DNA of 64,000 nucleotides from Mytilisepta virgata (GCA_028015205.1 CM051514.1:26242150-26306149), one strand, 5' to 3'. Shown: positions 36,301 through 48,363, numbered from the stretch's first letter. Notes: generated by a model not told the origin, from the sequence alone. Translations and numbers: made by a program.

Positions 36301-39300
36301 ACTGTAAATGAAATAGATCACTAAAAACAATTTATTGACAAAAGAAATATATACAAATTTAAACAGAGTTACATTTTCAGAAAACTTCAATTAATATTAT
36401 ATGTACATTTTATGTACAAAACATGTACATACAGAATATTTAAATAGTTTTATTCACTTCTGGTTTAATTATAATTTAAATGAATAAATAATAAAATGTT
36501 ATATTTATATCAAAATATATATTAATACATGTATATATATATTAACAGTTAAGATTTTATATTATATATTATATATTATAAGTGAATAGATATATAAATG
36601 AAATATTGTTCACAATTTAACTCATAATTAGACCATTATATATTGTATATTGAGGTTAATGTACAAGTATGCCTTCAGAGGACCTCTTAATCACTTGTGT
36701 AATTAGATTTTGGTTTAGCCAAGTTATCGTTCGTGGAACACACCCTCAACACATGATGTCTTTTTTCGAAAGAAGCCATTGAATATTGTGGCGTAAAGAT
36801 TATTTTACTGACAACTTTTTTTATTATCATATCGATTTTGGTTAAAAGGTTTATTGATTTTTGATAAATTTAAAATATAATTTCACAGTTTTTTTTGATG
36901 AAGTTTCATATACTTCCCATTGAAAACATATAGCACATGCAAATAAATATTTTGTATTTATGAATAAAGCTTAAAATCAAATGCAATTTTAAATATTTCA
37001 CTCCTATTCTTTTCCGGTATAAATTTAATTAATTCGTATCATTAAATTTCTTTCGAATCTTACAAACACAATTTTTAAAACTCGCACGATTTACGTACAT
37101 CGTGTGGTTTGCCCGGAACATGCTAATCGTGTGCGTGTATCGTCCAAATCATGTACATGTTACGTGTTAATCGCGTGTCTGTGATTTGGTGCGTCATACG
37201 TTTAACCATATGTAGTATCTCCGCAGTTCGAAGAAGTTTGTCTCTCTTTCTTGTGTCCTAGTCTCCTAATCATTTTTAATTTCTGTATAGTATTGTCATA
37301 CACTGTATGCAGATGCGCAGCAAGGTTTTATAATTTAGATTTTCCAAAATTTGAGCTTGTCTGTTTAAAGATATGATTGTGAAAAAAGGTGCAGAGGGTA
37401 GAAGGGGGATAGCTGTCGTTTCCTACCGCCTCAACCTAGTTCTTGTTGAGACTAGTATATTGTACAAAAAACCAACACATTTGCAGAATTTGGATTCTGT
37501 CTTAATTATAGAAATTCGCCTAGCATGATATGTTTAAAGTCACCTATTGCTATTATATTTACTTATCTCGAATTAGTTTGTACCTTTTCTTTTTAACAAA
37601 CTTAATTAAATCGATCTTTGAATTGGCAGATTTTATTATATACAGTCAAGTAATTAGCAAATCCACAATCAAGGATAGTTGACCTGGTTAATGAGATATG
37701 CAAACTGAACGCTTTTGGTCTTCACTTGCTCAAAAATACTCTTGTGCCGTAGTCCCATTGTTTTCATTTATCCAGAACACTGTAATAACTTCAACCACAT
37801 TTATATATCCAAATATATATAATTACTAAAATTTATTTCAGAGTAAAACATTCTGAATTTAATCCTATCAAAACAATTGACTAACTTTATAATATATACA
37901 CCAAATTTCAAGACCAAATAGGTTTCTTACCTTAAGGCGCTAGTTGTTCCTTCTGAAATTTGCTTATCAGCTGATTTAAAAGGATTTAATAACCTTTATG
38001 TTTGACATGAGTACCATTATATTTAATAGATAGGGTGCAATGTAGTGGGAACAATTATGATTCAAACCCACCTTTCTCTGAAACAGTTTTATTCTTTTAA
38101 TGTTATTTAATTCATATTCAAATAGGAGTTGTAAGAGGGTCATAGTGACCTTCAGCACACGCTATCAATTTGTACGTTATTTAGTAATTAAGTATACTTT
38201 TCACGAATTTGTGTGAATTTGTGACCCTCAGTATTAACCATGACTTATAAGTAGGCAACAGAGAAAATTACAGATCATGATTTAAAAATGAAATGTTATC
38301 TCATTCGGTTTTAACTGCTGGATTTCGTGCAGAATCGGCACATATCCGTGTTTTGATTATCACTATGGTTCATTTAAAAAGTGTTTAGTATTGTCCCCTT
38401 ATAGACGAATTTCGATATTAAGGGCCATCTAGCGGTATCTAGATGTTCGTGGAAGACTGATATAATAAGCTATGTGGCAGGCTTAAGAGGCCATATTTAT
38501 ACCACCAATTAAAATAGCTATAACTAACAAATACCATGCAGGTGCCTTTTGATTTTTTAATTTTGAGATGCCAATCTGAATAAAATGTGCTTATTTAGTT
38601 AGAAATACAGTTTTAAAAAATATTATGGAATAAAGGTTTAAAATTAATAACATTTTAAGGTTTATAAAGAAATTTACCTCAAAACCATGGATTATCTCAA
38701 GCTCAGGTTATCATCATTCCTTGATTGTTTAATGTCATAACTTTTTCCTCAGGTAAACTTAACTATTTCAACTATTCACCATAAAATCATTTTAAGTTTA
38801 AAAATAAGATTATGATAGATATCCATTATACCTATAAGAAGTTTTATACGAAAATGTGTATTATCTGCCCCTGATATTTGTTAATTATTAATAAGTTAAT
38901 TAAAAACAACATTTTGGAATGGATGACGTATTTCCGTTGTCTATTTTCCTTCGGCTTTACCAACAAAGGCAATACCGATTTGATGAAGGAATGTACATGA
39001 TCTGGAAGTAATTCTTAAAGTGATTACAAAAACAGTCAATGTTTTCCAGACAAAATGATGTCCTTGTTTTGTATTTGTAGCGTTATCTGGCTCCTTTGTG
39101 TCATCATATCTCTCCCACATTTGTTAATTATAGGTTAATTGCAGGCTAAAATTGTATTTATTTCAATTTTTGTCAATATTGCGTGGTTCAGTTATATGTA
39201 GTTAATCCAGTTATAATTATGATAATACCATATCAAAACAAAATATGTAGTTAAAGAAAATAATTGGGATATGTTGGGTTTTTCAAATAAAGGATGATTC

Positions 39301-42300
39301 AGAATAAAGCGACGTCCTACGGGCTAGCCAGTTTACTACGAATGACCATTTGATGGAGTAATTTCGGACTAAAAGGGAAACAACCTTTTGAAGCAACCTT
39401 TTTTACCAATTTCTTTTTTTTCATTATAGTGTTTATTTCTAATTTGTGTTCATTATAAATTTGACTAAATTATTCAGTATTAAATAAAAAAATAAGCAGA
39501 AAAAATACTTACGCTGTTGCACTACATCCAATTTTCGAGACATGTTTGCGTTGTTGTTATCTCTAAAAAATACGAATTTAACTTGAAAATAGAAGAAGTG
39601 ATAAAATTTTAACAACTGAAATAGAAGGTAAGACATATGAATAGTTGCAGTAAAACAAAATCATGAACAAATAACTATATTCCGACGAAGGTATTCAAAG
39701 ATAGAGCAACGGTCTGTGGCAAAAGTCAGTGGAAGTAAAAAAAAAACAGTCAAACAATAATTTTTTTATAAAGTTGTGATGTCAACGCAATATTCTTAAA
39801 ATTGTTGCCGCTACTTAAGATAAACTTAAGCAGAATTGTATTTCAAAACCAAGGAAAACTGCTACAAGTTGAGAAACAAAGCAATTGCACACCACTCTAT
39901 AATTATGTCGTTGTCCAAGTTAGCATGATACTAATTGTTTCCAAAAGGGTTCCATTTTTTATCTTAAATATAACGACTGAACTTTTGAATGATTTCAATT
40001 TAAGAACATACATGTACGCAGTAAGTATGATTTTACGAATAGTTGAGAATATAAATCGTGACTACTGAGATGTAGAGCCGACAACAAATCCAGACATGCC
40101 CCATTTTACAAATGTGTATCCTGGTTTTTTCTTACCCTTCTCAACAATTTAAGTAGTATTTTGTTCTGTTTCAACTTTAACTTACATATTTTTAGCTGAC
40201 AATGCACATTGATCTTCGACATCTTTATCCGCAATGCTGATGCACTGGTAGCCTACCAAAATTCATTAAAATTCTTATGAAGAACTTAGTAGTTTATATC
40301 ATTAAATTTAATTGAAATTCTACATTCAAAAGTTTTTTTTTAATCATAACTATCAAAGTTTTAAAAGTATCTTGTGAATAATCGTTTTAATTGTTGGGTA
40401 GAACATAGAAGATATGAACAAGTCTGTATATTTAAGCAATAAAAAACGAACTACAGTTTTCGTGCTTAGTTGAACAGAAATAAGTTAAAACTACATCAAT
40501 AAACTAAAATACAAAATTAAGATACAATATAGACATTTCATAGTAAATTATCAGATCCTTTGAAATAAAATAATACATATTGTTGAAAATTCCTCTGTTA
40601 CAGATGGTGAGGTTCTTGACAGAGAACATTTTTTCCTGTCTAACACTAAACTAGAATGCCTACATTCAAACATATTTTCATATATAAAAAAAATGTCAAG
40701 TAGTTACAAATAAATAATTAATTCGTTATAATACCAATTTTTGTATGTTTCGTCGCTTCAAAAATTCCAAAAAGAAACAACCGGACGGGTAAAGCCAAAA
40801 CCGTAAAAGAACAGGTCTTTGCAAGAGGTAGATAGTACTTACTTTCCATAGTAGTATCGACTTAGTGCTAGAAATTTATATTTTTTTTTTCGCCATCCGA
40901 AATATTTGGCACTCACAGCAGTAGTACAGATATTCGATAGGATTGATGTACTTGCAAGGAAACTTAATTAGGAGGCAAATGTTGAAATGCAAACAGCTAA
41001 TAATTTTATAGCTGATCATAAAAACTTATTCGACATAAGGCAGTTTAAGTAATGGTATTTCATACAAGAAACATTAACTCTAATAATCGACAACCGTATT
41101 TTTGCTAACTTTAAATGGAATTAATCCTTTGTAAAAAGCATACTTTTCTGATTTGAATGAAATATTGATAAGAAGAATAAACTGCTAGTAGTCTTGACAA
41201 AAAATATACTTTAGGCACGGAGCTCAACCCACAGAACTGCCTTGCGCGTCCCAATGTGACATTTCCAGGAGAACATTTAGAGGGTTTCAGGTCCTTGTAC
41301 GGATTATAGTGGGTACTGTGTTTTGAGAATGCCACGCTCTCTGCACACCAAAGACCAGTTCTATAGTTTTCGAAAAGAGTAGGCTAGTGGCCGTTGCAGA
41401 AGGATAAATTATCAGACCATACCCAACCACACGCTTTCACATTGTCAGTCAGAATCGATTACAATTTATGTCAAGTCCTACTTCTATTTGAATTATGTTT
41501 GATAAATTGTTGAACTAGTGTTAATCCTAAAGACGCTCGTAATATTTGCCACTGGACGTTAAGCAAACAACAATATATCAATCAAGCCTTAATATATTTC
41601 TCAAGAACTTCATCCCCTCCACACAGAATTTTTTAAACTATCTAAACTAGAAGCCATCAAGAGCCTGTTTACTCATCTGCATTTAACTTCCTTGATCAGG
41701 ATTGAAAATTTAAATGTAGCAGTTATCTTGGCTGGTTTTCTCATAGGGTACTATGTTAAACTAAGTTTAGTTGTTGTGTCCATCCTAGTTGTCAGTCCGG
41801 GTTATCTAACAAAATTCTAAAAGAGGACTACATAAAGACAACTGGTGCCAAGTTTGCTTCCATCTGTAGTTTCAGACAAATCAATCTTCAAATAGGGTCT
41901 TACATTAACCTAAGTTCGGCTGTGGCAGCCATCTTGATAGTCCGGATTATCGGACTCACTTCCGACAGAGGACCATCTTAGGACAATTGCTGCCAAGTCT
42001 TGTTCCAATTGGCCAAGAAATTTCAGACAAGAAGATTTTTAGAATAAATTTTCCCTTAGGATCCTATGTTAAACTAAGTTCGGCTGCGGCGGCATCATCG
42101 TACATAATTCTGATAGAAGACCATCTAAAGAAGGCCCGGAAAGCCGCAGGTGTTTCGTCTCACCCTGCAGTAAATTGTAAATCACCCAAATACAAGATAA
42201 AGAATATATCTATTCTGCCATGATCTTACGCGATTAATCATATTTTCCCACAAAAATAAAACAAACTTCAAAAAATAAAAACAAAAACAGATGAAACTCT

Positions 42301-45300
42301 TACCCCGAACTCATGGCGGTAGATGTAGGACTTAAAGCGAGATTATCTAAAGTCCTTAATCAAGTTAAAAAAAATTAGAATACCTAAGGTAAAAATATAC
42401 AAACGTGTAATACCAGTTAAATCACATTCCGTCAAATGTATCCCCGATATGCATTCCTTTTATACCGTTTTAACCCAAAAGCCGTGTTGCAGACGTGGGC
42501 CCATCGTACTATAAAGCCAATGGTTCCAGGTTCTATCTCCGTTTGGGGGATTAAATTAACGATACCCCACCGACACCATTTGCCATGATGTTTCGAATAA
42601 GAGAAACCACTTCGTTTGATGGGGAGGAAAAACGGCTAGGTATTAAGTGAAAACAACACATTTACCACGTTAACAAACTCCCTGTTAAAACAGTAGGTTA
42701 AACTGTCACTACAATGGCCGCTCACCCACCCGCTTAGTGCAGAGGTTAGTGTTCCTTAGTATACAGTTAGGTGCAGACATAACCTCTCACCACGTTAACT
42801 TAGAGCAGTTCTACTGACTGCTCTAAGTTAACTTACAGCAGTTCTGGTGACTGCTTTAGAACTGCTCTAGAATAGAATCCCGACTACTCTAGAACTGATC
42901 TAAGCTGTCATGGTCAAGAACAGCTCTAACCTATCATAGCCTAGAACAGCTCTATCCAGTCATGGCTTAGAACAGTTCTATAACATTCCTATAGATAGAA
43001 TTCATCATGTTACCCACCCATTCACGGTATAGATCGTATCGCTGACCTGACATTTTTTTTAATTTAATTTTTTTTTTTTTTAAATTTATTTTTTTTAAAT
43101 GTTAATTTTGTTATAGAATTGATCGTGTTACGCACCCAATCACGGTATGATGGGTTCAATATTGATGATATAACAATTGATGAAATGTCGCGATATCGTC
43201 GCAAAAGCAGTCATGGACCAGGAATTCTTGACCAGAGCTGTTCTTCCTGACTGCTATACGTAGAGCAGTTCTCAGAACTGCTCTGCAAGTTAACTTTGAC
43301 GAGAGATTGTGACTGGTCGCAACTGTATCTTGTTTCCTAAGTACACTTTATTTTCAAATAAAAGAAGTATTTATGAAATTAAGCATGCAAAGAAAAAAAA
43401 CAGAAAAAATTTGAAAGCAGTCAGTCCTTCCGTCACACTTTCTTATTACATCAACTTCTTTTTTATTTCTGGGTTAAGATATTTTTTTAATGTCTTTATA
43501 CAGTAGTTTCATACTATCTGTAGATGTGCAAACGATTTTAGAAATGTACTGTTCGAAATGCTAGAATTGTTTTCGCTTGTGATCTAAAATGCTCTTTCAT
43601 TTTGCATTCTATGAACTTCATTTCTGTATATTATTGCCATTAATCATGTACAATGTATTTAGATGTCATAAAATCAAAAAGAAACTTGGTGTACATAGGG
43701 ATTGAATTTTTCAAATTTGCAAAGTGTGAAAAATTTAAGCCTATGACCTTAAATTCTCTTTCATTTTTAATTTATGCATTTTATTTTCATATCAGAAGGA
43801 ATTTTTATTTTCACAAATTAAGGTACCCTTGGGTTTGTTTTCGGAAATTGTGAATTGTGATTTTATTTTCTTTATAGATGATAGATCTGTAGATGAGCAA
43901 CAAGGTTATAGGTTAGATATTCTGGCTTTGATGATATGTCCCAAATTTTACTTACTAACTTCTTGGGAGAGATGTTGGTATCTTTGTTGGTTTTGACAAT
44001 AGCTTTCTTACTGAATTTATTACTGAAAATGAAATTTAAGAATAAATATGGTGGATTGATTCTTGATATAAAATTCCTACATATACGTGGAAAATTTTTT
44101 AGCCGAAAACGAGATTTTACTGGTGTTCTTTATCTTTAACATCAAAGTTGGGCCTTCAATTTTGAGAAAAAGTTGTCAACTTACCAGACGATAATTTGTG
44201 TGTTTGGTTCATACATGAACTTAAAAAGCAACTACAGTCTTCCTCGGACGGTATACACCAGCAGGCTTTTCTACTTTGATTTATGTACGCATATCCCTTT
44301 TTATGATCACAACGACAAGTACTGTCTCCACTAGTTGTGCCCTCACTAACTGTTATTTGACCCTCTTCCTCACAAACAGATTTCTGAAAGGCGCATTCAC
44401 TATATCTCTCTGTTGTAAAACTGAATGGTTGGTATCGATTTTTATTGCAGTCTCTGGCGTCAAAATTATCGCTGTAAAATGCCTTGATTCCTGAAACAGC
44501 ATTTAATTATAAGTGTATCTTTTCTTATCAATGCTCTAAGCATCAGACCGATAGATTAGTGGGCACAATTCATCATATTTAAACTCCTCCTTAATATGCA
44601 CACTACTTTGTTATTGCAGTCTTATAGTTTGCATGTTTATTTTAGTTTATTTATTCTTTTATGCCTTCATTTGAGCAATAATATAAACTCCAAGACACTA
44701 CATTAATAGAGAATGTCATAATTTTTATATATATATGTATTTAAAAGGTATATATGTGTAATTATCCCCGCATTTTCAAAGAACTTTTCGGTGATATAAC
44801 GAGTGTCTCCGTCCGTCCGTCACACTCCTCCTTCATTTTTGGTTTTATGACTTTAATGTCTATATAGAATGGTTGCATACTACCTGTAGATGCGCAATCA
44901 GGTTTTAGAATTTGGATTTCTAAACAAGGAATTTGGAATTTCAGCTTGTGACCTAAACTCTTCTTTCATTTTTTAATTTATGCATTTTATTTCTATACAG
45001 TATTATCATGCACTATATGCAGATGCACAGTAAGGTTTAAGAATTTGATGTTCTAAAATTTGGGCCCACAGGGGTCGAATATCGAAAAACTATCAATTTA
45101 AGCTTGAGACATAAACTACTCTTTCATTTTATAATTCATTTTTATACAGTATTGTCAAACTTCATATGCAGATGTGCAATAAGGTTTTAGAATTTAATTT
45201 TCTAAAATTGGGGACCACATTGAATTTCTATTTAATCTTGTGACCTTAACTTCTCTTTCATTTTGCAATTTATTCATATAGTATTGTCCTAGACTATATT

Positions 45301-48300
45301 TAGTTGCACAATATTAAAGGATTTAGAATATCAATTTTTTAAAACCGAGGCTCACTCCGGTCAAATTTCAAAAATTGTCAGTTTAATCTTCTAAACTAAG
45401 GTTTTTATCAATTTTCATTAGGTTTATTGATTTAATTTCTTTATAGAATGAATGCATACTATTTATGGATTGGAATAAGGTTTTATATTTTTGACTTTAG
45501 GTAAGTGGCACAACTACCTACAGAGGGTGCAAGGATCACCGTCGATTCCGACAGTAAAGATTTCTAGTTTAAGTAGAATTGATGTATTGTGTTATACTGA
45601 ATCAAATATATGTTAATGTATAGCTTTATATCTCCCGAATATTTTATGTTATGTAATTACATTTTTTAGGAATCTTTTGGGAGAAATCGTAGCCATATAC
45701 CAATGAGCATCTCCTTCGAGCACAACTCTGTCCTTAAATTGTTTTAGCTTTGCCTTTTTGGTCATTTTGGCATTTTTTACCAAAATATTTTGCTCTTAAC
45801 GTTTTCGTTTATATATTTGTTTCGACATAAAAGCCATTAAGCACGCAGTTCAGTCTTAAACTGACGAAATATGAACATCCTATGCATCAAATCTGGTTTC
45901 ATAGTATTTAATTGTTACAATACATGGCATCGGATTTCAAGTCTTGTTGTCTTAACCCTGCAACCTCAGGTTATGTTTTATGCGCCACAATCAACAGATG
46001 TATTATAAATCATAAAAATTATAACTTTGATATATGATAAGGACAAAACAGTCTCTTAATGGTTTAACATCACTTTAATTTTTAAATTTTACATTTTCAT
46101 CCGGCTATTGCTCTATTTTACATAAACATACACATCATTTATTGTGACATTTTTTGCCGGTGATCAATGCCAGTTGGTCGAAACGTTTGATCTTAATCTT
46201 TGTTTTAGTTTTTATTGTTGTTTTTCTTTTGATTTGTGATTTCTACTCTTGGTTGAATTAGCTTTAACCAATTCGACAGCTCACAGTCCCTTTTCCGATT
46301 GTTATCCATAAATATACTGAACCGCAAAAGAAACGTAGCTTTTTCAAAATGTTAGCAAAATTCAAAATAAATATTAATTAATGATTTTTATATAATCAGT
46401 ATTACGATTACATCACCAGGTAAGATTAAATTACCTGTGAATTAAATTTTCGGTTGAATAATTTTCAGTTGATATCGTAGAGCGACCGTACCTAAAACCG
46501 CTCGTGGGACACACTTGGCGGTAATTTTTCTTAAATCTTAAATGTTCGTGAAATTCATGCTCCTTTATGGGTATAAAAGGCCGGAGAAAATTAAAGAGTG
46601 TTAGTATCAGTGTTGACACAGAAGCTATGCCACGTCTGACTCCACAACAGAGAGAACAGGCCATTGGTCGATTGGATGCTGGGCAATCTGCCAGAGTTAT
46701 TGCCAACGACTTCAACTGTGCTGTTCGAACAATTGAACGTCTACGGACACGGTACAATGCAACAAACAGCACAAATGACCGTCCACGGAGTGGTAGACCC
46801 CAAGTCACTACCCCTAGACAGAATAGAGGCATTGTTCGTCACCATTTGATGAATCGGTTCACCAAAGCTGCCGAAACTGCCAGAAACACTGTTGGAACAC
46901 ATGGACGACCCATAAGTGATGATACGGTTCGTCGGCGATTAGCTGCTAGAAACATGAGATGTCGCCGTCCAGCAAGAGGACCTATTCTTACTCCTCGACA
47001 CCGTCAAGCTCGTCTTCAGTGGGCCACTCAGCGACAGAATTGGCGAAATCGACAATGGCGTAACATCATCTTCTCTGACGAAAGCCGTTACTGCATTTCA
47101 ACAGCCGATGGCAGAACCAGAGTGTGGAGAAGACGCGGGGAACGTTACGAAGACAGCTGCATTCTGGAAACAGACGCGTGGGGAGGACCTAGCATCATGG
47201 TATGGGGTGGAATCGGCCTTAACGTTAAACTTGGTCCAGTCATCTTTCAGAACCTTGGCCCAGGCAGAGGAAATGGCGTAACATACCGCAAGAGCCACAA
47301 GAGACTTCCTACAGCAGAATAACATTAATGTTATGGATTGGCCGGCTTTGAGTCCAGATTTAAACCCTATTGAACATTTATGGGACGAAGTTCAAAGACG
47401 GTTGAATAATGAGCAGCCAAGTCCGACAACTGCAGCTGAACTTTCACAAGCGTTTCAGAGAGTATGGGCACGTATTCCGATGGCGTTTATTAATCGGCTC
47501 ATCAACTCCATGTACCGAAGATGTGCCGCAGTAATTGGTGCCGGTGGAGGACATACACGTTATTAACGGACGTGGGAGCACAGCATTGAAAACATGTGAC
47601 GTTGCGACAATTGTGACGTTTTTGTGAACATTGTAACCAAAAGACTGTAAATCATTCATTAAATTTTGTAAAAATTAATTTAAAATATATAAATGTCACT
47701 TTGAAATAAATGTATGTGAACATGTCATTTTGTGCGACGTTTCTTTTGCGGTTCAGTATATAAAACTATAAGTACTCATACCATTTTGTACCGTATCTGG
47801 TCCAGAACACCCTTCCATAAATTCGGTTCCAGACTGAAGGCAGAAATACTTTTCGACTGCTCCACATTTTTCTATTGCTCTGGAATTCCAGTGGGATGGG
47901 TGTGGACATAAAAATTTAAATCCCAAATATTTATTTGCAAGCGTTACCTATAATATAAATTTAACCATGATAATTAATGTAAATGATTTATTGTTCATCG
48001 GTCTGTCGTTTTGTGTTGTGTTGTCTTTCGATCTTGTCTCGGAATTTTTGTCTTCAGTTCTTTTTCTTTATTATTTTGGTCTAATTTTATTGTTTATCTG
48101 CTTTCTTTTAACAATAATTTTGGATTCATGTCTAAATGTTTCTGTTCCAAAACACTATTTGTATTTTCTGTCGTTGTCGCTTATTTACTGCATAATTGTG
48201 AAATGTTATTGTGTGTAAATAATGTTATTATCATGAGTGTTGGTGACTTTTGATTATATCTTGCAGTGTTTTTATGAATGTTTTTGTTCTTGTCTCTTTG

Positions 48301-48363
48301 TCGTAAACATAACCTTATCACCATAAGTATACGTACCAGAAACAGAAATAAAAGTTGTTTCAT
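30226..48363 (-). CDS. Seven-exon gene: secreted or type I membrane cysteine-rich protein (241 aa model)
   Basis: Coding segments (minus): 48363-48337, 47947-47782, 44490-44185, 40252-40186, 39562-39513, 30398-30333, 30269-30226. All junctions are GT-AG, and the phases join correctly (0,1,1,2,1,1) with a total of 726 nt including the stop. The product has a signal peptide (MKQLLFLFL, continuing hydrophobic into exon 2), a 16-cysteine ectodomain, a hydrophobic stretch AVLIIIIAQTI, and a short tail starting RR and ending LWEGY. I recall the ectodomain layout (CPHPSHW ... RYQPFSF ... SEGTTSGDSTCRCD ... IPSEEDCSC) from many uncharacterised mollusc proteins, often next to Ig or intracellular signalling domains. 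No function is established. Exons 1-3 are strong, 4-5 good, 6-7 tentative. Introns hold Penelope, Helitron-like and mariner insertions. Confidence 0.6.
30505..31209. other. Intronic region with an unassigned hydrophobic ORF
   Basis: A minus ORF at 30505-30753 has an internal Met followed by a hydrophobic leader-like stretch (YLFSFPWIYLFLMLSVSG). No matching downstream phase was found. A 22-bp phrase from exon 7 (CTTCCCAAAGACATTGTATT) recurs at ~30889, a small local duplication. Confidence 0.3.
31440..33365 (-). pseudogene. Penelope-like element reverse transcriptase, decayed
   Basis: Minus-strand segments follow the order of a Penelope-type RT common in molluscs. GHVLTGDLNIV and FAKGPKYREP-like GPKYREPHPI with YNFELLIHSVEDYAR lie at 33359-33200. 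KTVLHSFGIS and ALYWIPKLHKNP are at ~32890-32790. VEFGGLIFQQT and GTNCVPFLAELFLYSY lie at 32330-32240. FRYIDDVLSLNND is next, with YIDD at 32157-32168. ISQLIRFSRAC and SSLRKFYGRHHELID end the series at ~31920-31760. A stop (TAA) sits just after LFLYSY, and frames shift between blocks. The last ~170 bp (31440-31610) are its 3' tail, also found at 54895-55078. No GIY-YIG endonuclease was recognised. It sits in the intron before exon 6. Confidence 0.8.
33425..34970. repeat. Dispersed repeat, long array of ~170-bp degenerate units
   Basis: Repeated phrases: CCATCTTGGATGGT, GACCATTGCTG, GGAAAATTCATTTAAA, CTTGTCTGAAAC, TGTCAACCAA. A phrase ACGACGACGGACGCCAAGTG...AGCTCACGTGG at 33645-33690 is the usual end of this family. 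It is non-coding; short ORFs (34422, 34445) are artefacts. Confidence 0.6.
35000..37230. other. AT-rich intronic DNA with minor repeats
   Basis: 35300-35700 contains a dispersed phrase (AAGGGCAATAACTCTAACAA, CAGTCAGCGTAAAGCTCAAA) I recall from mussel sequences. 36541-36582 is a (TATTATA)n microsatellite. 37080-37200 has repeated GTACATCGTGTG/TCGTGTGCG phrases. No gene recognised. Confidence 0.45.
37255..37439 (+). mobile_element. Helitron-like 3' fragment
   Basis: One core unit (AGTATTGTCATACACTGTAT, GCAGATGCGCAGCAAGG) plus the second-class 3' end GGGATAGCTGTCGTTTCCTA...CTAG before T. Confidence 0.6.
37440..39512. other. AT-rich intronic DNA
   Basis: No repeat family or gene can be named. 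A possible 41-nt minus exon around 37932-37972 (reading DKQISEGTTSAL between splice-like sites) echoes the SEGTTS phrase of exon 3 but has weak support. Confidence 0.3.
39513..39562 (-). CDS. Exon 5 (50 nt)
   Basis: Phase 2 in, phase 1 out; acceptor TATTTTTTAG, donor C|GTAAGTATT. It encodes DNNNANMSRKLDVVQQ, a polar juxtamembrane-like stretch. Confidence 0.5.
40186..40252 (-). CDS. Exon 4 (67 nt)
   Basis: Phase 1 in, phase 2 out; acceptor TTTTGGTAG, donor AT|GTAAGTTAAAG. It encodes YQCISIADKDVEDQCALSAK, two cysteines completing an even count of 16. It fits the phase of exons 3 and 5. Confidence 0.55.
41640..42190. repeat. Dispersed repeat, ~170-bp tandem units
   Basis: Units contain TATGTTAAACTAAGTTCGGC, GGCAGCCATCTTGATAG and GACCATCTTAGGACAATTGC. 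Same family as 60300-60850. The 78-codon ORF at 41987 lies inside and is not a gene. Confidence 0.65.
42794..43290. repeat. Cluster of AGAGCAGTTCT palindromes around a T-rich tract
   Basis: A perfect 16-bp-arm hairpin (GTTAACTTAGAGCAGT, 7-nt loop, inverse) spans 42794-42832. About ten further AGAGCAGTTCT / AGAACAGCTCT variants follow to 42985. A second palindrome (AGAGCAGTTCT-C-AGAACTGCTCT) is at 43262-43284. Between them a ~33-bp direct repeat (GAATTCATCATGTTACCCAC / GAATTGATCGTGTTACGCAC) flanks a T-rich run at 43051-43100. Confidence 0.75.
43410..43925 (+). mobile_element. Degraded Helitron-like element
   Basis: Begins with TCAGTCCTTCCGTCACACTT and has three diverged core units; no clean termini. 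It lies in the intron after exon 3. Confidence 0.5.
44185..44490 (-). CDS. Exon 3: main ten-cysteine module
   Basis: 306 nt, phase 1-1, acceptor GCTGTTTCAG and donor G|GTAAGTTG. Motifs in order: RDCNKNRYQPFSF, SECAFQKSVC, SEGTTSGDSTCRCDHKKGY, ACWCIPSEEDCSC. Ten cysteines suggest a disulphide-rich extracellular fold. The exon matches in layout a module common in bivalve predicted proteins (recollection, not a search). Confidence 0.8.
44765..45567 (+). mobile_element. Complete Helitron-like non-autonomous element (803 bp)
   Basis: Both termini are present. The 5' end is A|TCCCCGCATTTTCAAAGAAC, then TCCGTCCGTCCGTCACACTC. About four core units follow. The 3' hairpin is CCGTCG-ATTC-CGACAG..., with TTTCTAG|T at 45567. 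It is inserted between A and T without target duplication. No Rep/helicase is encoded, so mobility would need a partner. It is the best reference copy in the window. Confidence 0.75.
45568..46312. other. AT-rich intronic DNA
   Basis: Contains phrases I associate with dispersed mollusc repeats (TTTTAGCTTTGCCTTTTTGG, CCAGTTGGTCGAAACGTTTG). No gene recognised. Confidence 0.35.
46315..47758 (+). mobile_element. Tc1/mariner-type element with TA target duplication
   Basis: 1,444 bp with terminal inverted repeats starting TACTGAACCGCAAAAGAAAC (22 bp in all) and flanked by TA on both sides (46313-46314, 47759-47760). It carries a transposase gene with an internal deletion. It lies in the first long intron of the cysteine-rich gene, in antisense orientation to that gene. 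Confidence 0.92.
46627..47566 (+). pseudogene. Mariner-type transposase with internal deletion
   Basis: The start is set at ATG 46627 (MPRLTPQQREQAIGRLDAG), the usual start of this family; an upstream ATG at 46567 adds 20 atypical residues. The HTH DNA-binding half is intact (SARVIANDFNCAVRTIERL, then RPRSGRPQVTT). The first catalytic Asp is in IIFSDESRYC and the last acidic residue in SPDLNPIEHLWD. The segment that should carry the second Asp (QDNARPH-type motif) is missing between ~47255 and ~47285, with a frame change and a TAA at 47320-47322. The C-terminal part runs on in another frame from ~47288 to 47566. Not functional as a DDE/D enzyme. Confidence 0.88.
47782..47947 (-). CDS. Exon 2: first cysteine module (CPHPSHW)
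   Basis: 166 nt, phase 0 in and phase 1 out, acceptor TATTATAG and donor G|GTATGAGT. It encodes end of leader, FLCPHPSHW, and four cysteines spaced C-13-C-7-C-10-C. The mariner element's right end (47758) is only 23 bp beyond the donor, inside the intron. Confidence 0.75.

Noticed and set aside
37932..37972. Small exon echoing SEGTTS of the cysteine-rich gene
   Set aside because: Splice signals are weak, the phase does not fit between the better-supported exons 5 and 6, and the match is only six residues.
42840..43284. Steroid-receptor response elements (AGAACA/TGTTCT half-sites)
   Set aside because: Half-sites fall out of the larger AGAGCAGTTCT palindrome repeat, spacing is not the 3-nt type, and a receptor of that class is not expected in molluscs.
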